Positions 18,060-26,567 of a stretch of 64,000 nucleotides of DNA are shown here, in pieces (the first letter of the stretch is position 1; the number at the start of each line of letters is the position of its first letter). The stretch lies in contig JACERY010000001.1 of assembly GCA_013912105.1 (NCBI GenBank), forward strand, positions 186,001 to 250,000, written 5' to 3'. The translations under genes and the position numbers were made by a program. Below the pieces are notes generated by a model. That model did no database searches. It was not told where the DNA came from and saw only the letters and a list, made by a program, of their open reading frames with translations. Source of the stretch: Acidimicrobiales bacterium (GTDB taxonomy: Bacteria; Actinomycetota; Acidimicrobiia; Acidimicrobiales; UBA8592).

Positions 18060-21005
18060 TTGCTTGGCAAAATGGAAGATATGACCTCTGAAGAGCAGAA
18101 CCTCCCCAAGACGAACGAGGTTGTTAATATTAACGACCCCGGTTCGGTGCCGTATGTTGATATTTCTGTAAATAATTTTGGGGAAATACTGTCAACGACA
18201 CAGAGCATCACGGAGCAGGGTTGGGTAGTTCTCACCCCGGCTGGTCCTTTAGTAGTCGGCTACAAACAAATTAAAAATATTCTTAGAAACCCAGAATGGA
18301 TTTCTCTTCTTTCTAGCGTGTCAATGCTTGATCAGATGGAAAGTGGCTCTGCAGATCTAAATAAAATTTTAGAACAAGCCCAAAGAGTCATTCCTGAAGT
18401 CCCCTCTTCAGTGCAGTTTCGTCCCAACGTTCTTTCGGTTGAAGGTGACGATCATAAACGCCTTAGACGTCTTGTAAATGCATCTTTTACTACAGGAAAT
18501 ACATCCAAACACAGAGAATTTATGCGATCCCATGCACAAAGTTTGCTGAAATCGATTCGTGATTCCGGGCAAGGTGAGCTCGTTTCAGAATTCTGCAGAC
18601 CTTACCCAGTTCCCGTAATTTGTCGTGTATTAGGAGTCAACGACTCGGACTGGAAACTTTTTGATGAATGGGCGGACACTATTTTTTCTGCCCTTGATGC
18701 TGATGTAGAGTCAGTTATCGGACGCCTAGGAGATATTACACGCGCTCAAAAAGAACTCGACTCCTACGTTCAGAACCTTATCAAGCAGCGTGTTGCGGAA
18801 CCTAAAGATGATTTGTTGACTGAATTAGTAAAAAGCCACTATAACGAAGATCGGCTTTCGCATGACGAGCTTAGTGCTATGGCTGAAGCGATTCTTCTAG
18901 CTGGAACAGATACGACACGGAATCAATTGGGGGCAATGTTGGCCGTTCTTGCTGACCACCCTGAACAATATCAAGCGTTGAGAGAGGACCCCTCCTTAGT
19001 TCCTATTGCTGTTGAAGAAGCGCTAAGATACATCAGCGCAGTAAGAACAACAGGAAGACTCGCCTCGAGGGACCAAGTTATAGACGGCGTCTATTTTCCA
19101 GCAGGTTCTACTGTATTGCTAGGCCTCCACGCTGGTGGGTTAGCTGAAGCAGAGGATCAAGGATTTGAGTTTAATATTCTTCGTAATGGTAAATGCCCAC
19201 ATCTAGCTTTTGGTTCAGGCGCTCATCACTGCTTAGGAGCTTCATTGGCCAGAGCAGAACTACAAGAAGCATTAACTGCTTTTATTGAAATTGTTCCTAG
19301 ATATGAATTAACCTCACCGGTATCTTGGAAACCGCTATCCATGGGAATATGGGGCCCTTCTAAACTTGAAATAAAAATAATTGATGATGAAGAAAGTAAA
19401 ATTCATCCGGACCGCAGTGCCCGATTCACCTCGACTATCAAAAAACCAGTTGCGATGAATGACGAAAGCGATACATCCCGAGTGGACAAGTGGATTCGCG
19501 AAGCAGCACAATCAAGAGAAACGCTTCGACGGTCCATCCCAAATCTCATTCGTAAACCAAAGTTTCCTCCTTTGGGACGACTAATCATAACTGTATTTCG
19601 ATTTGGGAAAGCATTTATCTCCTGGAAAGTGATTGATCGTAAGCTTGCGCATCCGATTAAACAAGAAAAACTCTATGCAAGGTTACGAAATGTAGCCGAA
19701 CAACAAGGTCCGACCTACGTGAAATTAGCTCAATTGATTTCTGCAGCTGAAGGTGTGTTCCCGGAAGCACTTGTTACAGAATGCAAGAAATGTAGGGACC
19801 AAGTTTCACCTGAACCTTGGAATAAAATTGAAAAAATAATAAACACCGAACTCGGTCCTCTGCCTGAAAATTTTACGAATATTTCTGAAGACCCAATTGC
19901 TGCGGCTTCAATAGCCCAAGTTCATGAAGCCACGCTTAGAAACGGTCAAACTGTTGTACTAAAGGTCCAACGGCCTGGGATTCGCAGAAAAGTAGCGAAC
20001 GATCTCAAAGTAATGGCGTGGGTTGCGCCCAAACTGATTGGGAAAATACCTGTCAGCGCTCTAGCGAACCCCCCTGCACTCGTTGAACTCTTTGCTGAGA
20101 CCATCTGTGAAGAATTGGATTTCAGGCTTGAAGTTGCAAATCTATTTGAGATTGACCGAGTTCTTTCGGCCAATCAGAAACATACTTGGGAAATTCCAAC
20201 TCCAGAACTTAGTTTGGTTACAGAGAAAGTTATTGTAATGAGTAAAATTTCTGGAGTTTCTCTAGGAGAATCAATCTCTATGGGAATAAGTTCAGACCAA
20301 ACTTCAACGATATTTAGACAAATGGTTGAAGGCCTTCTAGAAGGCGCAGTTATTCATGGCGTATTTCATGGGGATTTTCATGCAGGAAATGTCTTTCTAA
20401 ATAACACCAACAAAATTGGCCTTGTGGACTTCGGTATTACAGGTCGTTTGGATGGAGAACGTCGATTAGCTTTTCTCCGCTATGTCGTTGGGATCATGAC
20501 CGGTGATGTTGAGTCGCAAGTTCTTGGGATAAAAGATCTTGGAGCTTTCCCTGAAGATTCAGATATTGGCTTAATCATCAATGAGTTTCAACTTGAAAGA
20601 GATAACTTTGACCCTCTAGAACTGTCAGAAGAGGAATTTATTGACGAGTTCCGAACATTAATCAAGAATTTATTAGCCGAAGGAGCCCGCATACCAAAAG
20701 AGCTTATGCTTTTTGTGAAAAATTTTGCTTACCTTTCTTCTGTTATGCAGGAACTGGATCCCGATATGGATCTACTAACTGAGTTCCTAGAAGTAGCATC
20801 TGGGTTTTTTAGCAGAAATGGTGTCAGAGTTGCTACCGAAATAGGCTTTTCTTTAACAGCCGATGATGTAACAGATATGACCTTCAGACGAGTAGCAGGC
20901 CTACGTGAGAATGTTTCTACTTTGACATGGAAAGAATTAGGGGAACGTCGAAGTTCTCTCGTCCAGCGGATGGATCGACGGTCAATTAAGCAAATAATTG
21001 ACTAG
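18060..21005 (+). CDS. Cytochrome P450 - ABC1/UbiB-type kinase fusion protein
   Basis: A single 981-codon frame joins two enzyme families. Residues about 35-435 are a complete bacterial P450: I-helix AGTDTT at 281-286, ExxR at 320-323 (EALR), and the haem loop FGSGAHHCLG with the thiolate Cys at 391. Residues about 435-530 are a charged linker. Residues about 535-900 are an ABC1/UbiB/AarF atypical kinase: Ala-rich loop AAAS at 614-617, the Lys in VVLKVQRPG, HGDFHAGN at 770-777 and the metal-binding DFG at 790-792. The family KxGQ motif reads KLAQ at 555-558 (Gly to Ala). A C-terminal helical tail follows. The frame's first codon is TTG; ATGs at 18072 and 18081 are equally plausible starts. 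ABC1 kinases bind ATP and act in lipid/quinone metabolism, so oxidation of a hydrophobic lipid or isoprenoid coupled to an ATP-driven step is plausible but unproven. Confidence 0.93.
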   Translation: MLGKMEDMTSEEQNLPKTNEVVNINDPGSVPYVDISVNNFGEILSTTQSITEQGWVVLTPAGPLVVGYKQIKNILRNPEWISLLSSVSMLDQMESGSADLNKILEQAQRVIPEVPSSVQFRPNVLSVEGDDHKRLRRLVNASFTTGNTSKHREFMRSHAQSLLKSIRDSGQGELVSEFCRPYPVPVICRVLGVNDSDWKLFDEWADTIFSALDADVESVIGRLGDITRAQKELDSYVQNLIKQRVAEPKDDLLTELVKSHYNEDRLSHDELSAMAEAILLAGTDTTRNQLGAMLAVLADHPEQYQALREDPSLVPIAVEEALRYISAVRTTGRLASRDQVIDGVYFPAGSTVLLGLHAGGLAEAEDQGFEFNILRNGKCPHLAFGSGAHHCLGASLARAELQEALTAFIEIVPRYELTSPVSWKPLSMGIWGPSKLEIKIIDDEESKIHPDRSARFTSTIKKPVAMNDESDTSRVDKWIREAAQSRETLRRSIPNLIRKPKFPPLGRLIITVFRFGKAFISWKVIDRKLAHPIKQEKLYARLRNVAEQQGPTYVKLAQLISAAEGVFPEALVTECKKCRDQVSPEPWNKIEKIINTELGPLPENFTNISEDPIAAASIAQVHEATLRNGQTVVLKVQRPGIRRKVANDLKVMAWVAPKLIGKIPVSALANPPALVELFAETICEELDFRLEVANLFEIDRVLSANQKHTWEIPTPELSLVTEKVIVMSKISGVSLGESISMGISSDQTSTIFRQMVEGLLEGAVIHGVFHGDFHAGNVFLNNTNKIGLVDFGITGRLDGERRLAFLRYVVGIMTGDVESQVLGIKDLGAFPEDSDIGLIINEFQLERDNFDPLELSEEEFIDEFRTLIKNLLAEGARIPKELMLFVKNFAYLSSVMQELDPDMDLLTEFLEVASGFFSRNGVRVATEIGFSLTADDVTDMTFRRVAGLRENVSTLTWKELGERRSSLVQRMDRRSIKQIID

Positions 21006-21082
21006 AATACGATCAAAATATTATTGATCAGCCTTTACTTTCAAATACTAGAAAATTTAGACACACATTTTAGGAGTGCTTT

Positions 21083-21460
21083 ATGACAATACATGAAAAA
21101 CCCATCATTCAAATCCCCTCGACTGAGCCTCCTAGTGAACTTGTTAGTGAAGACCTAATAATTGGAGAAGGAAGCGAATGCGTCTCTGGACAATTAATAA
21201 GTGTTGACTACGTTGGAGTTTCTTGGTCAAATGAAAGAGAATTTGATTCTTCATGGTCTAGAGATGAAGTTTTTACATTTTCTGTAGGTATCGGACAAGT
21301 AATTGAAGGTTGGGACGAAGGTTGCTTAGGCATGAGAGTTGGTGGTAGAAGAAAACTAACTATTCCCCCTAGTAAAGGGTATGGAGAGCAGGGTGCTGGT
21401 GGGATTATAGGCAGGAATGAAACACTAGTTTTTGTCGTTGATCTTAGAAGTATCGGATAA
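21083..21460 (+). CDS. FKBP-type peptidyl-prolyl cis-trans isomerase
   Basis: A 125-residue single-domain FKBP that accelerates proline isomerisation in folding proteins. It shows the canonical order VDYVGVSW, EFDSSW, FSVGIGQVIEGWDEG, GGRRKLTIPPSKGYG and LVFVVDL. The active-site aromatic residues (Y, F, W, Y) are in place. No signal peptide, so cytoplasmic. AGGAG lies about seven bases before the ATG. Twelve bases separate it from the downstream SDR gene, so these two are co-transcribed. Confidence 0.94.
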   Translation: MTIHEKPIIQIPSTEPPSELVSEDLIIGEGSECVSGQLISVDYVGVSWSNEREFDSSWSRDEVFTFSVGIGQVIEGWDEGCLGMRVGGRRKLTIPPSKGYGEQGAGGIIGRNETLVFVVDLRSIG

Positions 21461-21471
21461 AAGGAGCTTTC

Positions 21472-22314
21472 ATGGATAATAAACCTCTCTTAGGAAAAGT
21501 TGCAGTAGTAACCGGGTCTAGTCGCGGGATCGGTAGAGGAATAGCTATTGGCTTAGGCGAATTAGGAGCAACTGTTTATATAACAGGTCGATCTAGTGGC
21601 ACTGGGCCTTTGACCATTAATGCCACTGCAGACTTAGTTGATAAAGCTGGGGGAAAGGGTATCCCAATTCAGCTGGACCTTGGTAGCGATATTGAAATAG
21701 AGAATTTGTATGAGACTATTCGATCTCAGGAAGAACGTTTAGATATTCATGTCAACAATGCTTTTAAAATACCGAACCCTCCAGTTTGGGGGGGGAAATT
21801 CTGGGAACATCCTATTCAAGTTTGGGATGATCAGGTTGGAATCGGACTTAGGTCTGCGTATATCGCAAGTGTGCATGCTGTTAAATTAATGCTCGAGAAG
21901 GAAGACACGCTGCGCCTAATGGTAAATATTTCTTCAAGCGGATCAGAACGTTATGCCTTGAGTGCTAGTTATGGTATCGCTAAAATGGGGACTGATAGAT
22001 TGACTAGAGATTTCGCAGTTGAAGGTAAAGAAGATGGACTATGTGTGGTTGGGTTATGGCCAAGCCAAGTTCTCACTGAATTCATTCTCGACAGTATTGA
22101 AAAGGGCGATATCGAGCTTGATGAAGAGAACTCAGAAACGCCGCTATACACCGGTCGAGTTATCGCTGCTTTAGCGACAGACCCAGAGCGTTTTGAACGA
22201 AATGGCCAAGTTCTAACTACCGCCGAAGTCGCCTTACATTACGACATAAGAGATGAGCGGGACAAACAGCCAAAAGGAAAACGAAATCCGACTATGTTTC
22301 GCGAGACAATTTAA
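21472..22314 (+). CDS. Short-chain dehydrogenase/reductase (DHRS1-like)
   Basis: Classical SDR fold of 280 residues. The dinucleotide-binding TGSSRGIGRGIA is at about 15-26, and the active-site NISSSGS Ser is followed by YGIAK (Tyr and Lys of YxxxK). The longer spacing, the VNNAF in place of the usual NNAG, and the LWPSQVLTEFI segment resemble DHRS1-type SDRs. The likely reaction is NAD(P)-dependent interconversion of an alcohol and a carbonyl; the substrate is unknown. Strong AAAGGAG site before the ATG. Confidence 0.9.
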   Translation: MDNKPLLGKVAVVTGSSRGIGRGIAIGLGELGATVYITGRSSGTGPLTINATADLVDKAGGKGIPIQLDLGSDIEIENLYETIRSQEERLDIHVNNAFKIPNPPVWGGKFWEHPIQVWDDQVGIGLRSAYIASVHAVKLMLEKEDTLRLMVNISSSGSERYALSASYGIAKMGTDRLTRDFAVEGKEDGLCVVGLWPSQVLTEFILDSIEKGDIELDEENSETPLYTGRVIAALATDPERFERNGQVLTTAEVALHYDIRDERDKQPKGKRNPTMFRETI

Positions 22315-22325
22315 CTTTTCGTTTT

Positions 22326-22343
22326 AAAGATATTTAAATCTTT
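22326..22343. terminator. Weak hairpin between convergent SDR and thioesterase genes
   Basis: AAAGAT (22326-22331) pairs with ATCTTT (22338-22343) around an ATTTAA centre. It has TTTT on its left, in the 32-base gap between two gene ends. A short AT stem, so at best a weak bidirectional terminator. Confidence 0.3.
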
Positions 22344-22346
22344 GAG

Positions 22347-23183
22347 TCATTCCGGAGCTTCAACTAATCGCTTCGGAGGCGAGTGAGACCCTGGCTCTCG
22401 ACTTCTCACAATACAAGACTGGCTACCAATTGCGCACAAATTTCCTTCTTGTGACCAAATATGAATTACCCCATGACCAAATCCATTTGAAATTGCATCT
22501 ACCCGTATATCTAGTAAATACCAGTCACTAGGAGCGACATCAATAACTCGGATTGTATTATCTAAACTTGTGGAGCCCGCTCTTCCCCCTTGAGTAAAAC
22601 TTATACCCATTGGCACGTAATCACCGAGAACAGCAAATGAGGCAGCGGAAGGTTCCAAAAGCTCTGGCATTCTGCTCCAGACAGCTATTCTTCCAGGTTC
22701 AATTTCTGCCGGTTCAGAAGAACCTATTGGTAGAGCCCATCTCTGTTCGATTCTAGAATCTAATGAATCTGAAACTTCGGAGAAACGTTCCCGAACAGGG
22801 CAGGATTCTGGCTCTTGAACTGCTGGAGGTAAACCATATGTTTTATCATCTGGGTATTCGCGCAATCCTAACGCAGCATTCACTGTTATGATCTCTGTTC
22901 CGCCGACATGACCGACAGCTCTAGCTTGTGTCGTTTTTTTCCCATGAACTGCTAGCGTCACATCGAAATCAACGACCGTACCTACTTTTGCGAACAAAAG
23001 ATACTGAGCTGTAGCCCAAACCACAGGTCTTCCACTTGTACCCTCCATTGCTGCAATAGCAGCTCCTAAGCCGCTCCCACCGAACATAGCTCTATGGCCA
23101 GTAGAGATACCCTTAGAAACCGGCAAATGCCAGCGATGAGGGTTGTGTGAAGGTTCTAGACCGAGCCAGTTACGTGCATCCAC
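22347..23183 (-). CDS. Double hot-dog acyl-CoA thioesterase (TesB-like)
   Basis: A 278-residue protein with two hot-dog halves. The first includes RAMFGGSGLGAAIAAM and VVWATAQYLLFAKVG. The second includes VLGDYVPMGISFTQGGRAGSTSLDNTIRV and the closing HIWSQEGNLCAIGSQSC motif, typical of acyl-CoA thioesterase II relatives. It would hydrolyse acyl-CoA to free acid and CoA. The start is GTG at 23183, 25 bases after the end of the alpha/beta hydrolase gene on the same strand, so the two are likely an operon. Confidence 0.85.
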   Translation of the reverse strand: MDARNWLGLEPSHNPHRWHLPVSKGISTGHRAMFGGSGLGAAIAAMEGTSGRPVVWATAQYLLFAKVGTVVDFDVTLAVHGKKTTQARAVGHVGGTEIITVNAALGLREYPDDKTYGLPPAVQEPESCPVRERFSEVSDSLDSRIEQRWALPIGSSEPAEIEPGRIAVWSRMPELLEPSAASFAVLGDYVPMGISFTQGGRAGSTSLDNTIRVIDVAPSDWYLLDIRVDAISNGFGHGVIHIWSQEGNLCAIGSQSCIVRSREPGSHSPPKRLVEAPE

Positions 23184-23208
23184 ATAATTGACGATAGCCC
23201 ATCTTTAC

Positions 23209-24063
23209 TTAAAGCACTTTATTTAATGTTTCCATTATGCTTTTAGCGATGCGAGATGGATCCTCCATAGGGGCAAAATGTGTTAGATCGGAATATAGTT
23301 CTAAGTTTCCAGACGGAAGCTGATCTACGATTTTTGGAGCGATTAATGCTGGCCCTTCCAGATCGCCACTTCTAGCAACAGTGATAGGAATCTGCACTTT
23401 TGGCAAAGATTCAAAAATTGTTGTTACCGAATTTTCGAAGACTTGTGCCTCTATTTCACCTCGGCATTTGAGTATTACCCCTTGCTCATGTTCTCGAAAT
23501 CCATAATTGACATATGCCCATAAAGCTTCTGTGTTGACGGTTGAGAATGGTGGCCTTGATGCATATCGATCAAATGCTTCTTCACGAGAAGTAAAAATTT
23601 CTTTTCGCTTTCTAGCTGAAATAGCAAGGCGATTACCTTTTGACATTTCCAGTGGTATCGCCTCTTCACCTATAACAATAGGTTCAAATAGCCACCCACC
23701 TTTAAATGTTCCCTTTTCCATTTGCTCCGCCAATAATATGCTGCTTCCCCCCATGCTGTGCCCGACGGCAAAGGGATTTTGAAGGTCTAAGGATTTAATT
23801 GCTGCGAGAACATCCTCAGCCATTCCGGTCCAATCCATTTGGAGCCCTTCAGGTATGAAACTATTCCCGTGCCCTCGTAGATCCAAAGTCACGCACCTGA
23901 ATTTTTCCTTCATTCTTATGCAAATCGGATCCCAGTATCTGCCGTGAAAACCAGTTGCATGACAAAAGAGAACATCTGGGCCACTTCCACCGTAGTCATG
24001 AGCGCAGACCTGCACGTTATTACTTGAGTTAATTAATAGTTCTATGGGTGAGTCTCGCATCAT
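23209..24063 (-). CDS. Alpha/beta hydrolase
   Basis: A 284-residue hydrolase of the epoxide hydrolase/esterase-like branch. The oxyanion HATGFHGRYWDPI and the substrate-guiding VTLDLRGHGNS precede the nucleophile elbow AVGHSMGGSS. The late SDLTHFAPMEDP provides the catalytic His. Nucleophile is Ser, so an esterase, lipase or thioester/lactone hydrolase rather than an epoxide hydrolase. No signal peptide. Probably co-transcribed with the thioesterase gene downstream. Confidence 0.88.
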   Translation of the reverse strand: MMRDSPIELLINSSNNVQVCAHDYGGSGPDVLFCHATGFHGRYWDPICIRMKEKFRCVTLDLRGHGNSFIPEGLQMDWTGMAEDVLAAIKSLDLQNPFAVGHSMGGSSILLAEQMEKGTFKGGWLFEPIVIGEEAIPLEMSKGNRLAISARKRKEIFTSREEAFDRYASRPPFSTVNTEALWAYVNYGFREHEQGVILKCRGEIEAQVFENSVTTIFESLPKVQIPITVARSGDLEGPALIAPKIVDQLPSGNLELYSDLTHFAPMEDPSRIAKSIMETLNKVL

Positions 24064-24126
24064 GATTCCAGAATTACACTAATAGCTATCTAGATGCTGA
24101 ATTGGTATGGAAAATATTAACCTAAT

Positions 24127-24438
24127 TTAGTTAGTAGCTGTCCGGTGACGTCTCAAACCGATAACGGGTGTTGTCGGTGCGTAACCTGCTTCGGCACGTT
24201 CTATTTCGGACTCCCCGCCCCAAAAGCCTAGTTCTCTTTGTTGCCTTGCATAGGTCTGGCAATCAGAGAGAACTTCACATTCAAAGCAAACCTTTCGAGC
24301 TCGATTTTCTCTTCTCTCTCGAGCTGCTGGCCTTTCACCAGGAGGTGGGAAAAATAATTGGGACTTGCCTTGGCATCCTGCATTTTCCATCCACCACGGT
24401 CTCGTATTCTGAGGTGCTTCCACTTCAATTGCTGTCAT
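24127..24438 (-). CDS. WhiB-family iron-sulfur transcriptional regulator
   Basis: A 103-residue actinobacteria-specific regulator. The four [4Fe-4S] ligands are Cys22, Cys51, Cys54 and Cys60, in the standard C-x(n)-C-x2-C-x5-C order, followed by the beta-turn GFWGGESE and a basic tail (GLRRHRTATN). Members sense redox state or NO and act with the primary sigma factor. The lack of SDR-like adjacent genes makes its target unclear. It is monocistronic, with a 126-base gap upstream in which I see no strong promoter. Confidence 0.95.
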   Translation of the reverse strand: MTAIEVEAPQNTRPWWMENAGCQGKSQLFFPPPGERPAARERRENRARKVCFECEVLSDCQTYARQQRELGFWGGESEIERAEAGYAPTTPVIGLRRHRTATN

Positions 24439-24564
24439 AATCGCCCTTTTGTGTGCCTCTACTCACAACCTCAATCTATGCTGCTTTTTCATTTTTGTCA
24501 TGATCTTCTTTATGAATAGTTATGATGCACTCATCTGTTTTAAAGATGATAAATTTTTCATACT

Positions 24565-25518
24565 TTAGACTTGTAAAGCAACCTTAATTGCACCTTCATT
24601 TCGTGTTCTCGCGACCTCAAATGCTTCTGGGGCTCCATCAAGATTAAACCGATGAGTGATTATAGCCTCAGGTAATTCAGGAGTTCCCGCAAGAATTTTT
24701 GCTGCTAATTGGAAGTCTCTTCCGCCTTTTGTGTGGCCATAAGTGATAGATGGGATTAAGGAGATTTCGCGCATACCTATTTCCATTCCTGGCAACTGGA
24801 CAGGGTCCCAATAAGTAGCTGGTATAGCAACCGCTCCGCCCTTTTCACATAAGCTCACAGCTTCTAGTAACGCGCTGCTAGTTCCTGCAGCTTCAACGAC
24901 AATGTTGGCTGACTTTCCCTGAGATCTTAATGCTCCAAGCTTGAAGCCAGCTTCAGCTTGGTGCGCATGACGAGCTACAAGTTCTACTTCGGCTCCAAGG
25001 TGCTTAGCGACTGCTACACAACACAATCCAATCGTTCCACCCCCTACGACAATAATGCGCCCTGCCTTGTTCGCATTAACACGAAGAAGGCTTCTTACAG
25101 CGACAGCTAATGGTTCGATAAGGAATGCTGAATTAATATCAACATTTGAATCTAGCCGAACCAGAAACCGGTCCGGGACGATTACCTTTTCTGCCATTCC
25201 ACCATCAATTCCTATCCCCATAGTATTTGGAAGAGCGATTTCACAATATGGTTGATTTCCGTTTTCACAATCAATGCAGACCCCGCAAGACAACATTGGC
25301 TCTATGGCTACGTTAACTCCGGAAGAAGTAACTCCAGCTATCTCATGCCCGGGCGTAACATTCATTAGTCCTGAATCAATTAGATGCAAGTCAGATCCAC
25401 AAATACCAACTGACTTAACTTTAATAAGAACCCCTTCACCTTTAGGCTCTGGGACACTACAAACTTCTACCTTATTATTTGCGACTTTAACGGCTTTCAT
25501 CAAACTATTCTTGTCCAT
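24565..25518 (-). CDS. Zinc-dependent medium-chain alcohol/polyol dehydrogenase
   Basis: A 317-residue threonine/sorbitol-dehydrogenase-like MDR. The catalytic zinc site is in GICGSDLH and TPGHEIAG. Structural-zinc cysteines are in SCGVCIDCENGNQPYC. The Rossmann motif is VVGGGTIGLC. It is slightly short for the family (about 340), with compact loops before the Rossmann core and at the C-terminus. Oxidises a secondary alcohol with NAD(P). Two starts are possible, ATG 25518 and ATG 25500. The latter matches the usual MKAVKV beginning, but the GAGAAG element sits just before the former. Monocistronic. Confidence 0.9.
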   Translation of the reverse strand: MDKNSLMKAVKVANNKVEVCSVPEPKGEGVLIKVKSVGICGSDLHLIDSGLMNVTPGHEIAGVTSSGVNVAIEPMLSCGVCIDCENGNQPYCEIALPNTMGIGIDGGMAEKVIVPDRFLVRLDSNVDINSAFLIEPLAVAVRSLLRVNANKAGRIIVVGGGTIGLCCVAVAKHLGAEVELVARHAHQAEAGFKLGALRSQGKSANIVVEAAGTSSALLEAVSLCEKGGAVAIPATYWDPVQLPGMEIGMREISLIPSITYGHTKGGRDFQLAAKILAGTPELPEAIITHRFNLDGAPEAFEVARTRNEGAIKVALQV

Positions 25519-25629
25519 CTTCTCTGCTTAACGCATTATGAAGTTAAATTTCTTTTAAAGTTCATAAATGGTTTTAACCACACAAATACAAAACTTAAGC
25601 CAAAATACGAATATGCTCCTAGGTATACG

Positions 25630-26508
25630 ATGCTAAATCAACTGACAAGAAAAGAGTGGATTAGTAAGTCTTCGACTGCCAATCCTAAAGGGCTAAGAGC
25701 AAAAGCCGTGTTTGGCATCCCAGCAGTTGAAATTAACCAAATCTATTCACCAATTTGCGAAAAAATCTTATCTGTTAAAGAGTCCAGAACGAGTAATAAA
25801 AAAGAATTAAAAAGCCCTCTAATATTGGGCGTAACCGGAAGTGTAGCTATAGGAAAAACAACCCTTTCAAATATTTTGAAAGAGATCCTAGAGAAAGCAC
25901 CTTATGATTTTGAAACAGTAATTGTCTCCACAGATAACTTTCTATTTCCAAATAGGGTCTTAGAAGAAAGGCAAAATCTTCACCGAAAGGGATTTCCTGA
26001 GAGTTTTCAATATAAGGAAATACTTCAATTTCTCAAAAGTATAAAAAAACGTGACGTCATCTCAATACCTACCTATTCACATGAAACTTACGACATAACC
26101 GAAAAAATGAAGACAATACGGTCACCTGAAATATTAATACTCGAAGGGATCAATATTCTTCAAGACCCACCCCCATCAATTAACCAAATAGAACCTCAGA
26201 CGATTAGAGACTTTATTGATTTTTCTATTTACCTCGATGCAGAGGAACCAATAGTTAAGCAATGGTATATAGAAAGGTTCCTATCTTATTGCAATAATGC
26301 GAGATATGACAGTACTTCTTTCTTTACTCAATTCAAAGACTTCACCGAAAAACAAGCTAGCGAATTAGCGAAAAGTATTTGGGAGAGTATCAATAGCCCC
26401 AATCTCAAAATGCATATTGGCCCATCGATAACACACGCTGATTTAGTTCTTTTTAAAGAACATGATCACACGATTAGTCGAATAAATATTCCATCCAATT
26501 GGTTCTAA
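25630..26508 (+). CDS. coaA: Type I pantothenate kinase
   Basis: First enzyme of CoA synthesis, phosphorylating pantothenate with ATP. The 292-residue protein has the P-loop GVTGSVAIGKTTLS (family GSVAVGKST), VSTDNFLFPN, the GFPESF segment, IPTYSHETYDI and ILEGINIL, all diagnostic of CoaA. It is slightly shorter than the E. coli enzyme (316 residues). Given the number of acyl-CoA enzymes nearby the location is fitting, though the gene is transcribed alone. A 15-bp palindrome (GTTCTAA-C-TTAGAAC, 26502-26516) overlaps the stop codon. Confidence 0.95.
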   Translation: MLNQLTRKEWISKSSTANPKGLRAKAVFGIPAVEINQIYSPICEKILSVKESRTSNKKELKSPLILGVTGSVAIGKTTLSNILKEILEKAPYDFETVIVSTDNFLFPNRVLEERQNLHRKGFPESFQYKEILQFLKSIKKRDVISIPTYSHETYDITEKMKTIRSPEILILEGINILQDPPPSINQIEPQTIRDFIDFSIYLDAEEPIVKQWYIERFLSYCNNARYDSTSFFTQFKDFTEKQASELAKSIWESINSPNLKMHIGPSITHADLVLFKEHDHTISRINIPSNWF

Positions 26509-26567
26509 CTTAGAACTAAACTTTTTGGCTAGCTTGAAGTAACATAAATTGAGCTAGAGGAGGAAAA

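Noticed and set aside
24168..24440. Plus-strand open frame opposite the WhiB gene
   Set aside because: WhiB on the minus strand has all four Cys and the GFWGG turn; the plus frame is a shadow.
26502..26516. 15-bp palindrome GTTCTAA-C-TTAGAAC at the coaA stop as a terminator
   Set aside because: The single-base centre cannot form a hairpin loop, and there is only a short T-run downstream (CTTTTTGG); it may be chance, so it is not reported as a terminator.
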